Shown: piece after piece, positions 7,078-15,114 of the stretch
Numbering within the stretch: the first letter of the stretch is position 1
How the letters are laid out: each line of letters starts with the position of its first letter
Source of the DNA: an uncultured Eubacteriales bacterium
GTDB lineage: Bacteria > Bacillota > Clostridia > Oscillospirales > Acutalibacteraceae
Direction of reading: 5' to 3'
Assembly: GCA_934525065.1 (NCBI GenBank)
Contig: CAKSYX010000030.1
Location: forward strand, 1-26,894
Length of the DNA stretch: 26,894 nucleotides
Translations under genes and position numbers: made by a program
The notes under the pieces: generated by a model
Seen by the model: only the letters and a program-made list of their open reading frames with translations
Told to the model about the DNA's origin: nothing
Databases searched by the model: none

Positions 7078-7805
7078 GAGCACTGACATTTTCAAAGCGC
7101 TGTTTCAAGGAAATTTTGCGCGACCCGCTTTCGCTCATTTTTGGAATCGGCTTTCCGGTCGTTCTGATGACGGCGATGCACTTCCTTTCAAAAAGCATTG
7201 AGGGAATGCCCGACAGCTTTTCAATTTCTGCGTTTGCCCCCGGAATGGTCGTTTTCGGCCTTTCCTTCCTTTCAATTTTTCTCGGTATTCTTCTTTCGGG
7301 AGACAGGGAAACGGCCTTTCTTGCGCGGCTTTTCGCCTCTCCGCTGACGGTATCCGACTTCATCTTCGGCTACAGTCTCCCCGGCGTTGCCGTCGGGCTG
7401 CTTCAAAGCGTTGTCAGCATCGCCTTTGCGTGTGCGCTCGGTTTCGGCTTTTCATGGCGGCTTCTCCCCTGCGCCCTCATTCTTGCGGCTGACTCGCTTT
7501 TATACATAAGCCTCGGCCTGCTTTCCGGAACACTCTTCAGCCAAAAATCCATGAGCGCGTTCAACACGATAATCGTCAACCTTTCCGCCTGGCTTTCCGG
7601 AACCTGGTTCAGCCTTGACATGGTCAAAGGGCCGTTCAAAACGGTTTGCCAATGCCTTCCGTTTTACCACGCGGTTGAAGCGTTCAAAAACACCCTCGCC
7701 GGAGACACATCGGCGGTTTTTGTGAACCTTGCCGTTGTTCTCGGATACAGTGCCGTAATTTTTGCGGCCGGAGCACTGCTGTTTGGAAAAAGGATGAAGA
7801 AATAA
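7074..7805 (+). CDS. ABC-2 type transporter permease
   Basis: A 243-residue membrane protein with about six hydrophobic segments, including DPLSLIFGIGFPVVLMTAMHF near the N-terminus, GMVVFGLSFLSIFLGILLS, GVAVGLLQSVVSIAFACALG, LILAADSLLYISLGLLSG and a last one near VFVNLAVVLGYSAVIFAAGA. This is the ABC2_membrane layout. It is coupled to the ATPase gene by an ATGA overlap and followed by a terminator, closing the AbrB-ATPase-permease operon. Two copies would be expected to pair with two ATPase subunits. Confidence 0.9.
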   Translation: MRALTFSKRCFKEILRDPLSLIFGIGFPVVLMTAMHFLSKSIEGMPDSFSISAFAPGMVVFGLSFLSIFLGILLSGDRETAFLARLFASPLTVSDFIFGYSLPGVAVGLLQSVVSIAFACALGFGFSWRLLPCALILAADSLLYISLGLLSGTLFSQKSMSAFNTIIVNLSAWLSGTWFSLDMVKGPFKTVCQCLPFYHAVEAFKNTLAGDTSAVFVNLAVVLGYSAVIFAAGALLFGKRMKK

Positions 7806-7810
7806 GAAGT

Positions 7811-7843
7811 GCGCCCCCGTTTTCACGGGAGCGCGTTTCTTTG
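7811..7843 (+). terminator. Intrinsic terminator of the ABC operon (copy 1 of a repeated hairpin)
   Basis: A 10-bp stem with one C/A mismatch (7811-7820 / 7825-7834), TTTC loop, then GTTTCTTTGTT. It lies between convergent genes. Bases 7812-7838 are identical to 8812-8838. Confidence 0.8.
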
Positions 7844-7850
7844 TTGCTAC

Positions 7851-8738
7851 TCATGCGGTAGCCGAAGCACCGAACGCCTTGTTATATGTCTTTCCGTCCT
7901 GTGAACGCAAAAAGCCGCTCGGAATGATGAACGAAACGCTTGAACCTACGCCAAGTTCCGATACCGACGACAAATCGACAATGATCTGCTGATTTCCAAG
8001 GCCGTCGGTATTTTTTGCATTTATCCTGCACGGAATACTGCTATAATTTTCTCCGTTGATCTTCACGCTTATTACTGTTGAATTAGATTTGAATTTTCCG
8101 CCGCTTATACTCAAAATTACCTTTTTGCCCGAAAAAGCAACATCACAAATGCTTACACTAACTTCTTTTGCAGCGACCATCGGATTTGTTGTTGTCGTTG
8201 CCAACGGCTTTTTTGTTGTTGCCGGAGCTTCAACAATTACGCGATAAACGTATTTGTTGCTACCGATTTTTGCGGTAATATTGCATTTTCCCGCACCGAG
8301 TGCTCTGACAATGCCGTTTTTGCTCACCGAAGCGACCTTTTTGTTGCTACTGCTCCATTTGACGCTCTGGCTTGTTCCGTAATACGACAGGTTGAGCTTT
8401 TCTCCGAGTTTGAACCTGACGCAAAGCACCGGGTCTTCAACGGTTACAACGCATTTGAATTTTACCTTTCCCAGTTCGGCGGTCACAGTGGTTTTGCCTT
8501 TTTTGAGAGCCGTAACAACACCCCTTTTGCTCACCGAAGCAACCTTTTGGTTTGAGCTTTTCCATTTCGGAGTTTTGTTTGCTCCGTCAAATTTCAAAGT
8601 TGCGCTGTTTCCGACAATCAGCGTGAGCTTTGTTTCGTTGAGTTTCAACACCGCGGCATAAACCGCAGGAAGCGCAGTCGATGATATAATAACCAAAGCA
8701 AAAAGCAGCGCAAGGATTTTTTTAGAAGTCTTTTTCAT
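7851..8738 (-). CDS. Secreted surface protein with two Big2 (bacterial Ig-like) domains
   Basis: A 295-residue protein. The start follows AAAGGAGAG. Residues 1-28 are a signal peptide (KKILALLFALVIISSTALPA, cleavage near VYA). Two Big2 repeats at ~30-100 and ~105-170 share the pattern KWKSSNQKVASVSKRGVV / KWSSSNKKVASVSKNGIV followed by A...GK..ITA. A Thr/Pro-rich linker with TTTKKP-like residues (~172-185) leads to a C-terminal beta-rich domain (~190-295) of unknown type. There is no LPXTG motif, so attachment is unclear. Codon use is more AT-rich than in neighbours (many TTT, ACA, AAT), and the gene is enclosed by identical hairpins, both of which suggest separate acquisition. Confidence 0.85.
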   Translation of the reverse strand: MKKTSKKILALLFALVIISSTALPAVYAAVLKLNETKLTLIVGNSATLKFDGANKTPKWKSSNQKVASVSKRGVVTALKKGKTTVTAELGKVKFKCVVTVEDPVLCVRFKLGEKLNLSYYGTSQSVKWSSSNKKVASVSKNGIVRALGAGKCNITAKIGSNKYVYRVIVEAPATTKKPLATTTTNPMVAAKEVSVSICDVAFSGKKVILSISGGKFKSNSTVISVKINGENYSSIPCRINAKNTDGLGNQQIIVDLSSVSELGVGSSVSFIIPSGFLRSQDGKTYNKAFGASATA

Positions 8739-8768
8739 TCTGTTCTCTCCTTTATTGTTGATATTAAC

Positions 8769-8797
8769 ATCTTAGCATATTTGCTTCCTGTTATCAA
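8769..8797 (-). promoter_or_regulatory. Promoter of the Big2 gene
   Basis: On the minus strand TTGATA (8792-8797), 17-bp spacer, TAAGAT (8769-8774). Confidence 0.6.
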
Positions 8798-8805
8798 GCT
8801 GTTTT

Positions 8806-8840
8806 AAAAAACGCCCCCGTTTTCACGGGAGCGCGTTTTT
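8806..8840 (-). terminator. Terminator of the phage head cassette (copy 2 of repeated hairpin)
   Basis: CGC-C-CCCGT pairs with ACGGG-A-GCG around a TTTC loop; on the minus strand it is followed by TTTTTT (8806-8811), just after the last cassette stop at 8839-8841. The plus strand also has a T-run, so it may act in both directions. Confidence 0.8.
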
Positions 8841-9648
8841 ATCTGCGAAGATAAATGTAAGCATAATTTCGCAGTGCTTCGTTGAGGAAAGTGACCGTGT
8901 CGTTTGCGCTTGCCCGCTTGACGCCGAAGCCGTCCGATGTTCGGTAGACCCCCATTGAATTTCCGCTGCCGGAGTGGAAGCCGAAGTTGCAATAGATTTT
9001 GTCTCCGCTCTCGCTTTTTGTGACCATGGCGTTCGTCAGCTCAAAAATCACAATTGCCATCGGGGATTCACCGAGGCTGATCTCGCGCGTATACGTTCCC
9101 GTACCCGTATAGCGGCCGACAACAAACGGCGTTGTGACAAACGACTTTTGAGCGACCGTCAGATGCATTGTCTCGTCGTTAACGTGGGTTTTGCAAAGGA
9201 AATCCGCATAGGGGCGCAAAATACTGTTTTCAACCGAGTACGCCGCGCAGCTTTCATATTCAAAAACCAGCTTGCAGGGAATTTTCAGCGTCTTTGTGTC
9301 ATCGTCAATTTCCGCTTTTCCGAGCCGGTATGTCTTCATCTCGCCTGCGTAGCTATCATAAAGCGAATCGAGCACCGCCTCAGCCTTGGCAATAACATCC
9401 TTGACCGCCATCACTTTCGGTGCATAGCAATTCATTGAGATTTCGACAGCCGTCTTTCGGCAGCACTCCTCGTTTTCATCGTTGAAATGTGTCGTGTAGT
9501 TTTCCTGTGTCATGAAAGCGAGTGTAATTTTTTCAATCGGCGAACGCACGGGTGTGCCCGAATATGAGCAAACGGCCTCGACACCGGTGACGGTTGTCAG
9601 AGCGTTCGTTTTTTCAACCAGCTCGGCCACAAGCGAATCAGTTTTCAT
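8839..9648 (-). CDS. Phage neck/tail-completion-like protein with fibre-like C-terminal domain
   Basis: A 269-residue protein, last gene of the head cassette. The ATG at 9648 overlaps the previous gene by 11 bp. Residues 1-~150 (SLVAELVEKTNALTTVTGVE, then RSPIEKITLAFMTQEN and DSLYDSYAGEMKTYRLG) have the alpha/beta pattern and position of a tail-terminator or tail-completion protein. Residues ~170-269 (GRYTGTGTYTREISLGESP, then AIVIFELTNAM, FHSGSGNS and the end YAYIYLRR) resemble the beta-rich repeats of Clostridia prophage fibre or receptor-binding proteins. A fusion of this kind at the end of a cassette lacking tail genes is unusual. Both domain assignments are by pattern only. A strong terminator follows directly. 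Confidence 0.5.
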   Translation of the reverse strand: MKTDSLVAELVEKTNALTTVTGVEAVCSYSGTPVRSPIEKITLAFMTQENYTTHFNDENEECCRKTAVEISMNCYAPKVMAVKDVIAKAEAVLDSLYDSYAGEMKTYRLGKAEIDDDTKTLKIPCKLVFEYESCAAYSVENSILRPYADFLCKTHVNDETMHLTVAQKSFVTTPFVVGRYTGTGTYTREISLGESPMAIVIFELTNAMVTKSESGDKIYCNFGFHSGSGNSMGVYRTSDGFGVKRASANDTVTFLNEALRNYAYIYLRR

Positions 9649-9997
9649 TTTCGGGCACCCCCTCGTTTTTGTGGATAATTGCCCAGTTATAAAGAATCTC
9701 TTCGCCGAAAGTAACTTTTTCGCAGTGGTCAACGCTGAAGTCCGTTTTTTCGAGACAGAGCCGAACGCTCGTTCCGTCAACAGCTTCAAGGTCAATTTCT
9801 CCCGGGCAAAGCAGAAGATACTTTGTCATAGTATCAAAGCCCAGCTCCCCATGGACTGCGGAAAGATACATTTTGTTTTTATATCTGAGCGGCTGAAGAA
9901 AGGCGCTGAAGGCCGTCTCCCCGTCAGGTGTCTTAACGGTGAGCCTTCTGCCAAAGCGGCAGAACATTTTTTTCGTTTTACTGACCGCATGCTTCAA
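9638..9997 (-). CDS. Small phage head-closure/neck-like protein
   Basis: A 119-residue protein. The start is TTG at 9997, supported by GGAGG eight bases upstream; the first in-frame ATG (9967) has no RBS. It overlaps the preceding gene by 20 bp and the next by 11 bp, so expression is coupled. The sequence is beta-rich (RRLTVKTPDGE, YKNKMYLSAVHG, ILYNWAIIHKNEG), matching the size and place of head-closure (stopper) proteins after the connector. No motif proves this; position is the main evidence. Confidence 0.5.
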   Translation of the reverse strand: MKHAVSKTKKMFCRFGRRLTVKTPDGETAFSAFLQPLRYKNKMYLSAVHGELGFDTMTKYLLLCPGEIDLEAVDGTSVRLCLEKTDFSVDHCEKVTFGEEILYNWAIIHKNEGVPENEN

Positions 9998-10346
9998 AGA
10001 AAAAACCTCCGTCCTTCAAAATTCCCGCTGCCCTTGCAAAAGCTTCATCGCGCATTTCTTTTTCGAGCCGGAGTTCCTTTTCAATGCTTCGCTTGAGCGT
10101 CATGTCTCCGGCCTTGTAGCTTTCAAAGCGGTCGGACGCAGAGAGCATTTTATGAAAAAGGCGAAACCTCGCCTCCGCCGCGGCCGTTTCGGCAACAAGG
10201 GAGCAGTCCGGGTCGGCCCCGTCCCTGAGGTTTTCAAGGACGAAGCCGAGGGCTCTTTTGCAAACCGGCAAAAGCTCGGTCACGGAAAGTTCTTCAAGGT
10301 CGGCGTGTTCTTTTAGGATTGCGCATACATCAACTGCTTCGACCAT
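9978..10346 (-). CDS. Phage head-tail connector-like protein
   Basis: A 122-residue, mostly helical protein with many Glu/Ala/Leu (LEELSVTELLPVCKRALGF, then LRLEKEMRDEAFARAAGIL). It directly follows the major capsid gene, with GGGGG upstream of the ATG at 10346. Size, helix content and place fit gp6/gp15-type adaptor proteins that dock on the portal. Assignment rests on context; the sequence alone would be called hypothetical. Confidence 0.5.
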   Translation of the reverse strand: MVEAVDVCAILKEHADLEELSVTELLPVCKRALGFVLENLRDGADPDCSLVAETAAAEARFRLFHKMLSASDRFESYKAGDMTLKRSIEKELRLEKEMRDEAFARAAGILKDGGFFFEACGQ

Positions 10347-10358
10347 GAGAACACCCCC

Positions 10359-11366
10359 TTAAAGGGAAAGCGCCTTTGAAGCCGGCGTATAGATTTTTGC
10401 AAATCCGGCAATGCTTGTGATTGCCGCACGCTCAAGCTGACGGTCAATGAGCTTGTCGAACTCGGTTGAAATTCCTCCCGCCTGAACAAGCTCAAGCGCG
10501 CAGGTTCTGTCAAGACCGATAAGCTTATCTGCGGCAACGGCGGAGCTTTTCATGAGCTTTGCGCCAAACGGGGTCACAAGCTCTCCGGTCGAATGGAAGC
10601 TGAGGCCTGCCGCAGCATCGCGAAACTCCGAGAGTTTGAGCAGCTTTGCCATCATTGAGGGCGAAGCAATCACCGCGTTGAGGGTGTACGGGTCAAAGCT
10701 GTTCCAGAAATCAACAAGGTCGCCATAGGTGAGGGTTCCTTCGGTTGCGGCCTTTGTTTCGGTGATGGCGTTAGAGTTTCCGTCTCCGTTCATGAGTACA
10801 TCAACGGCGTCCTTGAGTCTGCTTTTGGCGATATATGCACCGATCTGGCGCAGCGTTACTGTGAAAAGGTCAAGACGCTGGAAGCGTACGGCCTCATAAG
10901 AGGCAACGAGCATCCTTCCGCGCTTATGGAGCTTCACAAGGTTCTCCTGGGTCTTGATTTCGGTTGACGGAATGAATGCGCCCTCGTTCACAACCTTGAG
11001 CTGTCTGTCGTCCTCGCCGGGTACAGAGGTAATCGTTCTGTAATCGAGTGAGTCGATGTCCGTTGTGGTTGCAACGATGCTGCCGAGAATGTCATTTTCC
11101 TCCATACCCTGCCTGACGGCGCGGCTGATATATTCCGGAAAGAGAGCCGCGCTGTCTGAGGTTTTGAAAAACTTTTCAACCCTGTCGCTGCCCCTTCCGC
11201 TCACGCGAATCGAAAAACGCTTGAGCTGACGCTGATAGGCGTCAAGGCCTTCAAGCTCGGTTCCGACATAATTTTCCGAAGGGTCAAGCTCCTCAAGAGC
11301 TTCGGTGAAGCTTTTTCCCGTTGTGTAAAGACCTTTTTCAAGTTTGATGTTTTCATAAATTGCCAT
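10359..11366 (-). CDS. Phage major capsid protein, HK97-fold type
   Basis: A 335-residue protein starting after GGGAGG. The N-terminal region (TTGKSFTEALEELDPSENY) is helical; the middle contains FPEYISRAVRQGM, the P-domain-like VVNEGAFIPSTEIKTQENL, and KRGRMLVASYEAVRFQRLDL; the C-terminal third contains VIASPSMMAKLLKLSEFRD and FGAKLMKSSAVAADKLIGLD, a typical HK97-type A-domain pattern. It lies between the cement-like gene and the connector gene, as in siphovirus-type head modules. No frameshift or internal stop is present. The other candidate, an encapsulin, is unlikely because terminase and portal genes are present in the same operon. Confidence 0.8.
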   Translation of the reverse strand: MAIYENIKLEKGLYTTGKSFTEALEELDPSENYVGTELEGLDAYQRQLKRFSIRVSGRGSDRVEKFFKTSDSAALFPEYISRAVRQGMEENDILGSIVATTTDIDSLDYRTITSVPGEDDRQLKVVNEGAFIPSTEIKTQENLVKLHKRGRMLVASYEAVRFQRLDLFTVTLRQIGAYIAKSRLKDAVDVLMNGDGNSNAITETKAATEGTLTYGDLVDFWNSFDPYTLNAVIASPSMMAKLLKLSEFRDAAAGLSFHSTGELVTPFGAKLMKSSAVAADKLIGLDRTCALELVQAGGISTEFDKLIDRQLERAAITSIAGFAKIYTPASKALSL

Positions 11367-11380
11367 CTGTTTTTCCTCCC

Positions 11381-11728
11381 TTAGTTAAGAATAATTCCAA
11401 CTGTTTTTGCCGTTGTGTCAACGTTTGTCACAAGCAGACTTCTGCCGCCTGTGGTAACGGTTTTGACACCGCCCTCGCCGTCCGCCGCAAGAAGCGCGTA
11501 ACCGACCGCCGGAGCAGTACGGCTGTATTTTGCGGTGCAATAGCCCGAAATTCTGACCGTTGCGTAGCCGTCGCGAAGATCGGTGCAAAAGCCGCAAAAG
11601 GCACCTCCGGTCGCCGCTGATGTAACCTTGAGGTTTTCCTTCATAGTCACCGGACAGCCCACCTTTGTGAGTGAATCGGCAAGAAACGTTGCCTTCTGTG
11701 AATGGAATGAATCGAGTGAAATGTTCAT
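11381..11728 (-). CDS. Capsid cement/decoration-like protein
   Basis: A 115-residue protein starting after GGAGGAAAG. It is beta-rich and Gly/Thr-rich, with the features AFCGFCTDLRDGYATVRISG, APAVGYALLAADGEGGVKTV and the C-terminal TNVDTTAKTVGIIL. It sits between the protease/scaffold and major capsid genes, where decoration (cement) proteins such as lambda gpD or DUF2190 types are placed. Function is inferred from place, size and composition. Confidence 0.6.
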   Translation of the reverse strand: MNISLDSFHSQKATFLADSLTKVGCPVTMKENLKVTSAATGGAFCGFCTDLRDGYATVRISGYCTAKYSRTAPAVGYALLAADGEGGVKTVTTGGRSLLVTNVDTTAKTVGIILN

Positions 11729-11740
11729 TTTCTTTCCTCC

Positions 11741-12691
11741 TTAAATTCTGAATGCTTTGTTGTCTGTTTGCGATTTTGATTCGGTTTTTCCAAGCTGTGT
11801 TCCGGCCGGGAAACGGGCTTGCGCCTGCTTTTTAAGGCTCTCTGAAAAGATTTTAAGCTCGTCCGTTCCAAGATTGCGGACACAGCCTGAAACCAGCTCC
11901 CCTGCAACCTGCGGAACAAGAATGTGTGCGTATTTCTTGATCTCCGAAAGCAGCTCTTCGCGATATGCTCTCGCGTCGGATTCAAGATCTTCAAGTCTTT
12001 TTGCAAACTCCTTGAGACTTTCAACCTGAGAAGCGGAAAGACTGACTGCGCCGTCTGCGTTTTTGATGATTTCAATGACGTTTCCGGCCTGATATTTTTC
12101 ATTGTCAAAGCTTTTTGTAACGCCTGCGCCGCGCTGAGCCGGAACGGCAACGAACGACCATTCATAGGCGTCCGTGGGTTCGGAAAGCTCAGCGTAGCAA
12201 AGCCTTCCGGAATAACGCTTTCCGCGGCTGTGGTCGCACTCGCGCCTCCTCAAATCTGCGCCGCAGATTGAGCACTTTGCCTTTGAAACGGCGCAGCTTA
12301 CGCTGACCTCTTTTTTGATTCCGCCTTCGATTTCGCTGATGAGAGCCTCGTTTTCTCCGGTTCTGACCATGTATGCCTTCGCTTTTAGGGCGCAGTAAGG
12401 CTCCCCGAGACTGTTTCTTTTGCTCTTATCGGTCTCAACCCACGTTTTGAAGATTCTTGCCGTTTGGCTTGTGCTTTTTGCGTTGTGGTCAAAAATCCCT
12501 GTCTTGCCCGCAAAGAGAGACGCAAGCTTTTCAAGCGCGGTGGGCAGAAATCTTTCAAAATCCCTGTCAATCTCATTGTCGCAAAGCGTAACCGGGAACA
12601 CATATACCTCTTCCTGCGTCAGCTTTTTGCGCGAGAAGGCGTTGATTGCGGAAAGCTCCTCTTCTGTAACTCCTGTGCTGCTGTTTTTCAT
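11741..12691 (-). CDS. Phage prohead protease with C-terminal scaffold-like region
   Basis: A 316-residue protein. The ATG overlaps the portal stop (ATGA), with GGAGAG upstream. Residues ~28-190 match Caudoviricetes prohead proteases: VYVFPVTLCDNEIDRDFERF, FDHN with the likely catalytic His at 69, and KKEVSVSC with candidate catalytic Ser at 130 or 132, closing with DAYEWSFVAVPAQR. Within it are C140, C143, C152, H154 and C165, a zinc-ribbon-like insert. Residues ~210-300 are helical and charged, suited to a scaffolding delta-domain that is cleaved on maturation. Catalytic residues look intact. Confidence 0.75.
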   Translation of the reverse strand: MKNSSTGVTEEELSAINAFSRKKLTQEEVYVFPVTLCDNEIDRDFERFLPTALEKLASLFAGKTGIFDHNAKSTSQTARIFKTWVETDKSKRNSLGEPYCALKAKAYMVRTGENEALISEIEGGIKKEVSVSCAVSKAKCSICGADLRRRECDHSRGKRYSGRLCYAELSEPTDAYEWSFVAVPAQRGAGVTKSFDNEKYQAGNVIEIIKNADGAVSLSASQVESLKEFAKRLEDLESDARAYREELLSEIKKYAHILVPQVAGELVSGCVRNLGTDELKIFSESLKKQAQARFPAGTQLGKTESKSQTDNKAFRI

Positions 12692-13833
12692 TCTTTCTCT
12701 CCAATCTCACTTAGTATTTTTTTGCTTTGAGCTGTGTAATAGGCGCTTCTTGAAAGCTCGGTAACATCCTGAAGCGTGATGTCATCCCATTCAACCGAAA
12801 AGTCGCAGTCAAGGCCGGAAAGCACAAGATATGTTTTGCATATTTTTCGGATGACAGGCTCAAGCTCACGCCGATAGAATTCAATCTCGCTTGTGAGGAT
12901 ATCCGCCTGCTGAGAGGACATTCGCTCCGTTGTTGACCACGAAAGGCCGAGTAAAAACGGCGGAAGCCCCAGCTTTGCAACGATCTGCTCAAGAATCTGG
13001 CGAACGGGAACCTCACTGTCAAGAATTTGATTGTCTGCGCCGATGGCCTTGATTTCAACGTCGCCGACGGCAACAAAGTCTTTGACCGGGCCGTTCTTTT
13101 CCATTGCCTTGCTCCATTCCGAAGCAACCTGAACGGCTCTCTCCTTGGCATAAGCCCTGTCAAGGCGGTCGTCCTGCGGCTTATACGTTACGGCGAAGCG
13201 AACGTTGCCGACTCGCTCCCAATTGAGACCGATCGTGTTAAAAATCTTCAGCAGAATGTCACTCACGAATGGCAGCCCCTTGAGCAACGAGGTTCCGTAA
13301 AGCTTTCCCGGCTCCGGGTTGCGTACGCTTTTGAGGATAAGTTCGGGGTATTTCACCGGAACAAAGGTTCCGTTTTCGTTTTGAGCACAAACAACAACAT
13401 CAAGTGCGTTTTTACCATATGAGAACGAAACGCTCTTGAGGTCGGCGTTGTAAAGGCTCTTGAGCTCAAGGCCGTCCACCACCATCTCTCCGACAGCGGT
13501 TCCGTAGGTCAAAAGCTGTTCAAAAAACGTTGAAAGGAAAGCACTGATGCCCCTTCTTGTTCCGCCAACGTCAACCCCGCGCAAAAAATCGGTCAGTTCT
13601 CTTTGGGCTTTCGCATTTTCGCACCTAATCTCAAAGCCGCCGAGCAATCTCACCAGCTTTTGAATTGCCGCGTCAATGATCGGAACGGCTTCGCGCAGTG
13701 AGCGGTAGAGCTCGGTTTCCGGTGCACAGAACGGACTGTATGACGAAAGCGGAAGAAACGGGTGCCCGCTTTTTCCGGTCTGCGGCGCAGCAACAACGCT
13801 TTCGGCGGCGGTTTCGCTTTTTCTTTTCCTCAA
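12688..13833 (-). CDS. Phage portal protein
   Basis: A 381-residue protein. It starts at TTG 13833, supported by AAAGGAG seven bases upstream; no ATG lies near the N-terminus. Portal features are visible: VPIIDAAIQKLVRLLGGFEI near the N-terminus, FFEQLLTYGTAVGEMVVDG, then LYGTSLLKGLPFVSDILLK, and GLPPFLLGLSWSTTERMSSQ near residue 310 followed by the long helix LTSEIEFYRRELEPVIRKIC. These are hallmarks of the phage_portal (SPP1-like/PBSX-like) family, which forms the dodecameric channel for DNA entry. It follows terminase large by 21 bp and overlaps the protease gene by 4 bp. Confidence 0.85.
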   Translation of the reverse strand: MRKRKSETAAESVVAAPQTGKSGHPFLPLSSYSPFCAPETELYRSLREAVPIIDAAIQKLVRLLGGFEIRCENAKAQRELTDFLRGVDVGGTRRGISAFLSTFFEQLLTYGTAVGEMVVDGLELKSLYNADLKSVSFSYGKNALDVVVCAQNENGTFVPVKYPELILKSVRNPEPGKLYGTSLLKGLPFVSDILLKIFNTIGLNWERVGNVRFAVTYKPQDDRLDRAYAKERAVQVASEWSKAMEKNGPVKDFVAVGDVEIKAIGADNQILDSEVPVRQILEQIVAKLGLPPFLLGLSWSTTERMSSQQADILTSEIEFYRRELEPVIRKICKTYLVLSGLDCDFSVEWDDITLQDVTELSRSAYYTAQSKKILSEIGEKE

Positions 13834-13854
13834 GCTATCACTCCTTTATTAGTT

Positions 13855-15114
13855 TTATCTGTCCGCCGCAATGGCAAAAAAGCCGTCATCCTTTTCCTCC
13901 AATGCGGTTGAAACAAAGTACCGAAGGTCGTCCATTGCATGGTCGTTCTCCTTTTTCGGAACATCCTTCGCACTGCCTTCCTCCCACCGGTAAAGAGAAA
14001 ACTCCATGAGCGTTGCTTTGCAGCCGGGAGATATGAATATCTTCCCCTGTCTCAAAGCCTCGTGAACACGGCGGATTCCGTTTGCAACGTCGTTTTTGGC
14101 TTTCAGCACACGGAACCTTCCGTGGCGTCTGATGCACTCGATGAAGCTTGCCGCCGACGGGTCAACAATGACCGCTGAAATTTTTCTTTCACCGGCAAGC
14201 CTTTCAAGCTCTTTGTAATACTCCTCGTCGGTCTTTTGTCTGCCCGCTTTTTTTGAGGAATAGTAATACTCCTTAGTGCGGTACCATTCGTTTTTGTATC
14301 TTGACCAAAGACCGAGCGAAAACGGATTGACGGTTCCGTAATCGCATGAGATGTAGCTCTCCGAAGGGGAGAGGTCGGGAGGTGCTTTTGTGAATTTTCC
14401 CGCAGCCGCTTCGGGATAAACAAGTCCGTCCGCGGCAACCCATTTTCCAAGAACAAAGCGTTCGTAAAAGCTTCCGCTGTAAAGCGATTCATAGCGCCTT
14501 ATCACCTTTTCGGAAAGTGAAGGATTGTCTCTCATAAGGAAATGCAGGTGAAGGCAGTTTTTTTCCTTCGCTTTTTTGATCCATTCCTCATAGAACCAAT
14601 GGAGCGGATTCTCCGGATTGCAATTGAACCAGAATTTTGCCCCTGCGGGTGAACAGCGCGCAAGTGCCTGTTCAACGAAGGAACGCGGCATCAGCGCGAC
14701 CTCGTCAAAAAAGACACCGCAAAGCGTCATTCCCTGAATCAGCACAGCCGAGGATTCATCACGACCGCCGAAAAGATAAAAGCGATTGACCGTTTTTCCG
14801 AGCGAAATTTCAATCAGGTTTTTTGAAAGTTTTTCGCGGCATGAAAAGCCGAGCGAAGAAAGAACAGGCAAAAGCGGTGTGACAACGTTCCTTTTGAGCG
14901 AGGTTATCGTTTTTCCGCAAAGGGCAAAGGAACAATCATTGAAGCTTTCCATTGCCCACGCGGCGAAGGAAAGCGACATACAACTCGTTTTTCCGCTCCT
15001 TACCGCGCCGTCGCAAATAATTCCGTCAAATGAGGAATACGGCGAGCTTTTGTTCCACCAGGTTAGGGTGGTCAGCTGCTTTTGAGAGAACGATGTGAAG
15101 CCGCAATTATTCAT
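13855..15114 (-). CDS. Phage terminase large subunit, PBSX-type
   Basis: A 419-residue protein. The ATG at 15114 follows AGGGAG and overlaps the small-subunit stop by 8 bp. The ATPase half has Walker A GAVRSGKT at 36-43 and Walker B VFFDE at 134-138. The nuclease half keeps three acidic positions expected of the RNase-H fold: Asp258 in CDYG, Asp318 in VDPSAA, and Asp395/396 in HAMDDLRYF. Together these indicate a protein able to cut and package DNA. Length is typical for the PBSX/TIGR01547 family. Intact catalytic sites argue against old decay of the cassette. Confidence 0.88.
   Translation of the reverse strand: MNNCGFTSFSQKQLTTLTWWNKSSPYSSFDGIICDGAVRSGKTSCMSLSFAAWAMESFNDCSFALCGKTITSLKRNVVTPLLPVLSSLGFSCREKLSKNLIEISLGKTVNRFYLFGGRDESSAVLIQGMTLCGVFFDEVALMPRSFVEQALARCSPAGAKFWFNCNPENPLHWFYEEWIKKAKEKNCLHLHFLMRDNPSLSEKVIRRYESLYSGSFYERFVLGKWVAADGLVYPEAAAGKFTKAPPDLSPSESYISCDYGTVNPFSLGLWSRYKNEWYRTKEYYYSSKKAGRQKTDEEYYKELERLAGERKISAVIVDPSAASFIECIRRHGRFRVLKAKNDVANGIRRVHEALRQGKIFISPGCKATLMEFSLYRWEEGSAKDVPKKENDHAMDDLRYFVSTALEEKDDGFFAIAADR

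Larger units (their letters stand above)
7812..8838. repeat. Pair of identical 27-bp hairpin repeats flanking the Big2 gene
   Basis: Bases 7812-7838 and 8812-8838 are identical direct copies, exactly 1,000 bp apart, enclosing the Big2 gene and its promoter. Each copy serves as a terminator of a different neighbouring operon. No target-site duplication or transposase is seen. Confidence 0.8.

Noticed and set aside
9512..10096. Plus-strand open frame of 194 codons antisense to the head cassette
   Set aside because: It crosses two well-supported minus-strand phage genes, lacks an RBS and shows no family pattern.
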